A stretch of 64,000 bases of DNA, taken from Zelopaecilomyces penicillatus. Taxonomy: Eukaryota > Ascomycota > Sordariomycetes > Hypocreales > Pseudodiploosporaceae. Position 1 is the first letter of the stretch, and each line of letters opens with the position of its first letter. The position numbers and the translations under genes were made by a program. The DNA lies in contig VCCP01000002.1 in the NCBI GenBank assembly GCA_005765155.1, positions 372,001 to 436,000 of the forward strand, written 5' to 3'. Shown one piece after another: positions 57,441 through 64,000 of this stretch. The notes below the pieces were generated by a model that saw only the letters and a program-made list of their open reading frames with translations, was not told where the DNA came from and ran no database searches.

Positions 57441-59930
57441 CTTGACTGTCAGGAGTATAAACCCCTCACAAGCCTTGGTGGGTTAGTAGGTCACACAAAC
57501 GTCGTCTACACCACAGCGATGATGAAACACAGGTCGACAATTTCCAACTGGGGAAACCTCTTGTTGTAACAGATTCCCAGAACACACTCAGTCATGTGCT
57601 AAGCGTGGTATGCAGGATCCTTCTTCGTCATTATGTACCCGCGTCTGTCTGCTTCGGGTAAATGTATGTAAAGAGCATCCTTGTCTCTTCAATCTAGGTA
57701 ATAATGATGGGAAAAGCCAGCCTTCTTCGACGGGGGCGGAAAAAAGAAAAGTGACCCAGTGGAACGGATGGGTCGGGAGCAACGACGAATCTCAATCAGA
57801 CACACACACGCAACGGGCCCGCGCGCGCGCGAATGCTCCAACCAGAAGAATCAGATCTACAGAATGTCCCAAATGTTTAGTTAGTTTGTAATAGCAGCTC
57901 GTGTCTTTTCCGACACCCCCCCTACACTTCAGATTGAGTAAGCAGGTGTGCAGTGTTTATGTGATTTATGTGACTAGATGTGGTTCGTGTCCCCAAAATA
58001 GGGTGCGAATGGGATAAATGTTGATGAGATGAGTGTGGTAGGTAAAGGTAGGTAGGTCTCATTCCTTTTCCCTGTCTCGGTCGAGCACAGTCGGGAGTGG
58101 AGTCGAAGAGCATTGTTGTACACATACTTCATTCGTATTGTATGGCTGGTGCCCATGCTGTGACGGGCATCTAGTCATTGCTCCTCTTACCTTACTGGGC
58201 AGTTATCACGCCAATCCGAACTTGGGTGTCCTCGATAGTGCCGGTGTTAGTGGTGTTGTTGAGCGACGTTGCAAACTCCATATCCGCTTGAATAACGTGC
58301 ACACGTCCTCGTACATGCAACCAGCCAAACCTCCTAGCACATTATCTATCCTTGGTAGGTGTGCACAGCAATGTCTCAGGTCCGATCTCCACAGGTTTCC
58401 CCAATCCTCACATCCCAGTGGTTCCTAGTTAGTTCCGGCTCATCCGCCCACGTCAGGGGCCCGGACCCCATGCTTTCATGCAAGATTGAGACCTTGTCTG
58501 GGGGAATGGATTTGTTATTGAAAATTCTGGCTGTACGCACCCGCAGTGGTCATCAGGGCGCAAAAAAGCATAACTTGGAGGCAAGGGCATGCGGTTTGGC
58601 AATATGCGACCAAAAAAGATCTCCATCTATTAAAAAAGGGGGCCGCCTAATCTAGACCCAGGCGCCTAGGGCTGCAGGTTTTGGGTTGCAAGTGCCGGAC
58701 AAGGCTCTCATCACGAGGCTCCACCACAGATTCTGATGCGGCCAACCGGAGAAAAGTGCCAGGGCCTTGGTTGGCTGAATGAATGTGAATGGCGGCCGAT
58801 TGTGGTTCGTGATGAGTGATTGTTTGTCTATTCATTCGGGACAATCGACCGTGGGGGCGGAAATCTGCCATCATAGCTTACAAGGATGTGCGGTGTGTGT
58901 GGGTGGTACACAATGTACCGACCGATTCAATACAGGGCTCTCGCCTTGATCTCAATGCCGAGTTAATATCCCGCCCCTTTCGAGACTCTCTTTCTCCCGA
59001 ATCAATGTGTGGGGACAACGCCCCGGAGAAGCCATATATATGTGAGGTCTGAACCATGTGTAAGCATTGATAAGCGATTGTAAAGATGCTCGCAATGTCT
59101 AGCACGGGCTCCTTTAAAGGCATGGGTGATTGATCAACAGTCTCATCTCCATGGTCCCTTTCTGGCTTTGTTCCTCTTCGCCCAGGCTTCGGCAACGCTA
59201 GGCACGGTACGGCATCCCTCGCTCACTGACCTGGCGGGTTGGACGCTTTGCAAGCACGGCAAGGCGGAAGCCTCGGGGATGAGAAGGTCGAAAGAAAAGC
59301 TTCTGCGCTGCAAGACACACACCACAGCAGTGTTTCTCGAGTGGGACAAACAACGCGGGAGTGGCGTGGTTATCATGCTAGCCGTGTTACCTTGCGTGTT
59401 GTTGCTTTTGGGATTCCGTTGGGTTTGGAATGTTTTGGATGATGGATTGCTGATGCTAACGGCTAAGTCAGCCGGTTAGTCAGGATCACGAGCATTAGGT
59501 CAGCAGGGCGTAACGCGAAAGCTCCAAATATTTTGGGTTCACATCTGTCTTACTTCATCATCATCCGTCAAGAGTTCTTTTCGTTCATACATAGAGCCTG
59601 AGATCGCGAAAACGGACGGCTTGAGATTTCGTTCTTTAGCTCCCCGCTAGCTGAGCCGATATTGCGACTGGCGGAGATAGGGTTGTATGATCGACATGGG
59701 CCAAATCCACTTCCACAGACGCCACACCAACGAAATCCCAGATGGCAAACCTCACTTGACTGACCACTTGGATATCCCAGCAATCAGGCAGACTTAGGAC
59801 AACACACAGAACTCGATCTCATGAAATAGATAACTGTCTGAATCATCATTGATGCTTCACGCTATGCTTCCCCGGCCTATCTTACATCCGCCTCGTTCAC
59901 CAGGACAATTTCTCCCAAGGTACTGGACGT
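57441..59930. other. Long gene-poor spacer
   Basis: About 2.5 kb between two minus-strand genes. It contains TAGG-type repeats at 58037-58057, an ACACAC then GCGCGC run near 57801-57831, and frames of 95-117 codons (59126-59479 +, 58878-59195 -) with no recognisable protein. Confidence 0.45.
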
Positions 59931-61196
59931 TTAGGTGAAAAACGCCCTGATCCTCGGGTCTTCGTACTCTTTGGGCGCACCACACCGAAGCAGCCACCAT
60001 CCAACGATGCGTGGAGGACTGACGCTATCCTGACCGTCCTGCTTGCAGCCTGCTTCCCCCAACCGCATGTACTCCTCCTCCCAGTCGTACTCAGCCTCCT
60101 CTTCTGGTTGCAGCTCCTCAACCGGCTGCAAGTCAAACGAGCGCTCAATATCTTCGCGTATACATTTCCAAGTAGTGAGGAACCGAGATCGGCTATCGGC
60201 ACTGAGCACTTGGGCCGTCGTCGGAGGGATGGCAGCAGCACCAGCGACTGGAGCTGTGAGGGCAACCGCTCCGGCAAGGCCTCTTGCCTTCTCCCACGGA
60301 ATCCCCGTTGCCTCAGGTAGCATCTCCAGCTCAGGTGGATAAGAGAACGCGCCGTACGGCTCCCGCCCCCAAGTAACGCCGCCCTTGTGTCGTACCCGCG
60401 GCAGGATGTAATGAATCTCCGTCATGTGCGGCATGTACAAGTACAGGGGCCGAATCACCGCCTTCCAGTAGCGCCGCATATCCTGACCCGGCGCCGGGCG
60501 GGGCACGTCGGAGAACAGCGCCCGCCACTCCAGCCCGACATTGAGAACACGATCCCAGCCCTGGATATGCATTACAGGTCTGCCGGCCTTGGACCGGAGC
60601 GAGTGGCGCTGATTGCGGTCAAAGTAGAGAATGTCACGATTCGGGTTGAACCATGGACCTGACGGCGATGAGACGGAGGAGGAGGAAGAAGAGGCCGGTG
60701 GAAAGAAGAAGCCACCGTTGCGTAGTGCGACCTGGCGCGACTCTCTGCAGATACTGGTGGCGGATGGGGGTGGATGCTTAATGTAGAAGACAAAGCTCTT
60801 CTCTGGTATGTCGTCCTCGTTCTGAGATGCGCTGCGGTCGCCGACATAGACAGTATCGCGGACGTGAAATATGCGGGCGGGCGGCAGCGTAGCCTCCCAG
60901 ATAAGGCCCTGGATCTCATACGGTAGGGTTTGGAAGATGTGGAGGTCCAGTTCTGGCTCTGTGGGCTCTGCGGGCTGTGCTTTTCTTTGTGTCGTCGTTG
61001 CCTTTGCCATTGTGCTGATATATCTGGTGTTGTGACTACTGTCTGCTTCCTCAGTAGAGTGACTGTCCCCAAAGCAAAGCCAACTTGTCAAACGCTGCAG
61101 ACAAGGCACTGATGAACCCGACTGCGTGCCCATGATAAAATAATCCAGCAATGCCTGGGGTATTTGTGATGATCTCCTTCGGGGAAACATAAACAT
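59931..61196 (-). CDS. 2EXR-domain protein, up to 421 aa
   Basis: Single exon. The 2EXR domain (a fungus-specific domain common in large lineage-specific families) is clear: LHIFQTLPYEIQGLIWEATL (about residues 85-104), then FHVRDT and the ICRESRQVALRNGGFFF stretch, followed by NPNRDILYFDR. A C-terminal part has a helical region, an Ala-rich segment and an acidic stretch (EELQPEEEAEYDWEEEY). The start is unsure: Met at 61196, 61133 or 61010 (the last directly before the Lys/Thr-rich segment) are all possible; the domain is complete with any of them. Function of the family is unknown. Confidence 0.75.
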   Translation of the reverse strand: MFMFPRRRSSQIPQALLDYFIMGTQSGSSVPCLQRLTSWLCFGDSHSTEEADSSHNTRYISTMAKATTTQRKAQPAEPTEPELDLHIFQTLPYEIQGLIWEATLPPARIFHVRDTVYVGDRSASQNEDDIPEKSFVFYIKHPPPSATSICRESRQVALRNGGFFFPPASSSSSSVSSPSGPWFNPNRDILYFDRNQRHSLRSKAGRPVMHIQGWDRVLNVGLEWRALFSDVPRPAPGQDMRRYWKAVIRPLYLYMPHMTEIHYILPRVRHKGGVTWGREPYGAFSYPPELEMLPEATGIPWEKARGLAGAVALTAPVAGAAAIPPTTAQVLSADSRSRFLTTWKCIREDIERSFDLQPVEELQPEEEAEYDWEEEYMRLGEAGCKQDGQDSVSPPRIVGWWLLRCGAPKEYEDPRIRAFFT

Positions 61197-62670
61197 AACA
61201 AAGAAAAGACATTAGTCCAGGCAGCTGAGTATCGCTCGCGCACTAACTCAATTCAATCGGGCTGCCTAGCAATTCAGCCACCCAGGTTGACACGACAATA
61301 AAGCCGTACCAATGCCCTTGCTTGCATGCAGCGATGCATCGTTAGCGAACGGGTAAAAAAATTGGACCTGTATTAAAGTCCTCGTCATCGTATAGGCAGA
61401 CGTTTTGTCATTGATCTCGGTCGTGTTGTAGAGACATGTGGCTTCAATGTCTGGACCATGAAGTGATGTGATTGGATGCGATTGGATACAGTATTGGGAT
61501 GGAGGGACCCCTGCATTCGTTTTCGATTATTAGACTAAACATTGAAGGGAACGTAATTCTGTAGTAATTGTTCATTTATTTATTTATTTAAAAACACAAA
61601 ATAAATGCGACTGACTGCGGCCAGATACTCTGCTCTGTGGTCCTAGAAACAAGACACATACACTTGCATTGTCTTCCTATATGGCAATTGTATGCCCCAA
61701 TCATGCGAACGATGAGCTAGTATAGACAATTCTATTAAACATAACTAGATCAATGATTGAAATGGTCTCATTCCTGGCCACTTGGCGGGATAGAAAGCGT
61801 TCTTTTGCATACAGCAAGCACTATAGTGACGGAGGGACTCAGATCCTATGCTCAAGCATTGGTGTTATCACCATCATCATCATTGTCCCCGTCTCCCTCA
61901 GTTCCCGATAACCCCTGATTCCAACAGTTGATACTACACTTTCTGTACACATCAGTAAACAGCAGGAACCACCCACGACGCAACCTTATCCATCAAAACC
62001 CTCACCTGCCATCTGGGACAAGAAAATTTTCCCTTACAATAGAAGATTCAAGCTGACTTACTACCCAGTAATGAACCATAGGATCAAAAGCTGAGGACGA
62101 TGAAGTAAGAGAAGGGAAAAAGGAAAGCAAACAACAGACACTTCTTTTTATATACATGAAGATTTTTTTTACCTTTTTTCTATCCAGGTGGCCGCCTGCA
62201 GAAGCAGAGTCTGCTCAACCCGTCCAGCCTGCGTTGAACTTCTGGCATGTTAGTGACACTAACAGCAGGGAGGTAGTTCGTGACGACCACGTACCTGCTG
62301 CGTGATTTCAGTCAAAATGGCCGAGTGGGAGTATTTTCAAGTAACATTTGTGAAGTTGGCCAATTCAATTCTGGTATATTGGCAAAATTCGCCAAATTTT
62401 GCTTCATTGGTGTAGGCGAAACTGGGTTTATCGAGATTTTACGGTTGTGGCTTGGATGTTAGAATAGCGTTATATTGTAATCTCATTCAACGGTTGAGTG
62501 CTGTTATGTATAGAAAGAGTCCAGCCAAACGGGGGGTATCACGATGGCTGTAAATCTCATGACATGTGTGTAATCCAATATGATAGGAAGTAAAGTCATC
62601 AAGATTGCTAGCTCGTCTACTCGACACTTCATAAACCTTGGCTACACCCCATCGCACCCCATTTATCAAG
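61197..62670. other. Spacer
   Basis: About 1.5 kb; holds an (ATTT)n tract at 61573-61590 and no supportable gene. Confidence 0.5.
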
Positions 62671-63687
62671 TTATCCAGCTTGGGCTTCATATATATACAA
62701 CGTACTATTATGCTGATCCGGCATCCAATAAAACCTCAACCTCCCTTCCTCAACACTCACATCCACAGGATTCTGCGTCATCCGCACCCCCAGCTCACTC
62801 TCCAACGCAATCGGCACCTCATACAACGGCACCATCGTCTCAACATCAACGAGCACCACACCACCTAAATTATAAGTTCCAATTGTTGCGACGCCCGAGC
62901 ATAGCATGACGCTCCTCCCGGCGTAGAATGTACTACGGCCGAGCCATTTGCAGTCCTGGTAATCGACAAAGTGGCTCGGGTTGCGTACTACACGCTCAGG
63001 TTTTGGGGTGTTGTTGCAAGAACTGGTGTTGAGTTTGCTGAGGTGCCAGGTTGAAGCTTGCCGTGAGCCCCAGTTTAGGCAGGTGATGGAGTTGTCGTAT
63101 GTGTCGTGGATGATGCCGCCAAGATGGTCGGCGTAGTTCACGACTTTGCGCGGTTCCAACGTCTTGGGATCGGCTTTGAATGCATAGGCGGTACTATTAG
63201 GTCGATACTGCGCAATTGTGCCCCAAATAAACTCGCCATCATAGTCAATCCCTCCATTGTGATACTCATCCTCCCCTACCTTCGTAATACTCGCATCCGC
63301 AATACGTTTCCCCTTCCCATCATACACCATCAAATGCGCAAACCCTTTCCCAGCGGTCCTATCCGTACCATTGATGATAACACCTTCCGGGTACTTTTGC
63401 GTGCGCTCTGTCCACTCGCCGCTGCTGAGCACATAGCGGTCGCTACCGAGGCGCACGAGACCCTCTGGTTCAAAAGTATCGCCCTCGAAGGGGATAGCTG
63501 CCACGCTTTTCCATACGGTGGAGCGGCTGAGGTGTTGAAAGAGACTGATGATGGTCTCTCCATCGGAGGCGGAGTGAGAAGGTGGAAGCGGAGAGGGGGT
63601 GAGTGGAAGGGTTTGATAGTAGGTGATGTTGAGAGCTGCGGTTACAATTGGGATGTAGATTAGAAGGCTGCTATGGAGGAGCTTCAT
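62671..63687 (-). CDS. Secreted DUF6454-like protein, 338 aa
   Basis: Single exon. I start it at 63687 because the sequence there is a good signal peptide (MKLLHSSLLIYIPIVTAA); a Met 69 bases upstream would bury it. The mature protein has beta-propeller-like repeats: EPEGLVRLGSDRYVLSSGEW, HNGGIDYDGEFIWGTIAQYR, DHLGGIIHDTYDNSITCLNW, FVDYQDCKWLG and LGGVVLVDVETMVPLYEVPI. This order of Glu/His/Asp-rich turns is typical of the DUF6454 family of bacterial and fungal secreted proteins. NxS/T sites are present. No enzyme activity is established; a lactonase- or sugar-acting fold has been imagined for propellers, but nothing here shows it. Confidence 0.75.
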   Translation of the reverse strand: MKLLHSSLLIYIPIVTAALNITYYQTLPLTPSPLPPSHSASDGETIISLFQHLSRSTVWKSVAAIPFEGDTFEPEGLVRLGSDRYVLSSGEWTERTQKYPEGVIINGTDRTAGKGFAHLMVYDGKGKRIADASITKVGEDEYHNGGIDYDGEFIWGTIAQYRPNSTAYAFKADPKTLEPRKVVNYADHLGGIIHDTYDNSITCLNWGSRQASTWHLSKLNTSSCNNTPKPERVVRNPSHFVDYQDCKWLGRSTFYAGRSVMLCSGVATIGTYNLGGVVLVDVETMVPLYEVPIALESELGVRMTQNPVDVSVEEGRLRFYWMPDQHNSTLYIYEAQAG

Positions 63688-64000
63688 GTTGGTTGTTTGA
63701 ATGTAAAGTTTGGCCGTGGTTGCGAGCCTGGAGGTGGGCGCCGGATTCAAGTTCAAGGTCTTACAAGTGGGAATAATATGGTGTATTATGCCTCACACAA
63801 GCAACCATGCAACTTCTCGGTCCATTACGTACAGGACAATCGGCAATGACGCACAGGCAGCTCCTCTACAAAGTCTGTGCACTGTAGCAGTAATGCGCAG
63901 GCTGCTGGATACGCGAGTAAAACAGAAACTAATAAATGTCTTTTTTGAATGAAGTCATGATTATTATACGGACGATTGTATGAGGTAGGTATATTGTCCA
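63688..64000. promoter_or_regulatory. Upstream region of the DUF6454-like gene
   Basis: About 310 bases reaching the window edge; nothing beyond probable promoter sequence seen. Confidence 0.4.

Noticed and set aside
58878..59479. Frames of 105 and 117 codons on opposite strands
   Set aside because: No domain, no neighbours in support, mixed low-complexity sequence.
1..64000. tRNA genes, rRNA genes and CRISPR arrays
   Set aside because: I saw no cloverleaf-like sequence with a clear GGTTCRANYC arm, no rRNA stretch and no regularly spaced repeats; a covariance-model search would be decisive.

Overview
This window looks like nuclear DNA of a filamentous ascomycete (Pezizomycotina). The genes are separated by 0.3-3 kb spacers and carry short introns (about 45-110 bases) with GTRNGY-like donors. 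The families are typical of moulds: Par32-like GRGGAGN protein, 2EXR protein, DUF3824-type protein, GH76 Dfg5/Dcw1 enzyme, TOK1 potassium channel, Rtg2-like Ppx/GppA protein, multicopper oxidase. I cannot fix the class from sequence alone. I joined exons by hand. Every multi-exon model given here has a total length divisible by three and reads through a recognisable family sequence, which is the main internal check on the splicing.

Layout. 0.3-2.8 kb: a Par32-like protein and an F-box protein. 3.8-19.9 kb: a run of metabolic genes: acyl-CoA ligase-like enzyme (-), P-loop sulfotransferase-like protein (+), cyclopropane-fatty-acid synthase (-), acyl-CoA delta-9 desaturase with cytochrome b5 domain (+), PAPS sulfotransferase (+) and a phenol-2-monooxygenase-type flavoenzyme (+). 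No polyketide or peptide synthase and no transcription factor lies among them. 21.9-27.2 kb: Rtg2-like protein, GPI-anchored phospholipase B and a small aegerolysin-like protein. 28-40.5 kb: a basic unknown protein, a MARVEL membrane protein, a TOK1 channel, a GPI-anchored GH76 enzyme, a short inverted-repeat transposon (MITE) and Erv41. 42.4-54.6 kb: a large RS- and Pro-rich DUF3824-type protein, a Cys/Lys-rich small protein, an ER-lumenal DnaJ protein ending in HDEL, the spliceosomal helicase Prp2, a 2-oxoglutarate dioxygenase and a tiny membrane protein. 55.4-63.7 kb: a multicopper oxidase, a 2EXR protein and a secreted DUF6454-like protein.

How the genes may work together. Housekeeping functions (Prp2, Scj1-type DnaJ, Erv41, Rtg2-like) are interspersed with surface and secreted functions (phospholipase B, GH76, multicopper oxidase, TOK1). 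The block of most interest is 3.8-19.9 kb. A desaturase that makes a cis double bond and a synthase that adds a methylene group across such a bond are divergently placed neighbours. They are flanked by an acyl-activating enzyme, two different sulfotransferase-like proteins and a flavin hydroxylase. This would fit a small lipid-tailoring cluster making a cyclopropane, possibly hydroxylated and sulfated, fatty-acid product. That pathway is inference; the gene identities are much firmer. Two AT-rich islands (14.45-14.78 kb and the MITE at 37.69-38.08 kb) are the only clear repeat-like disturbances.
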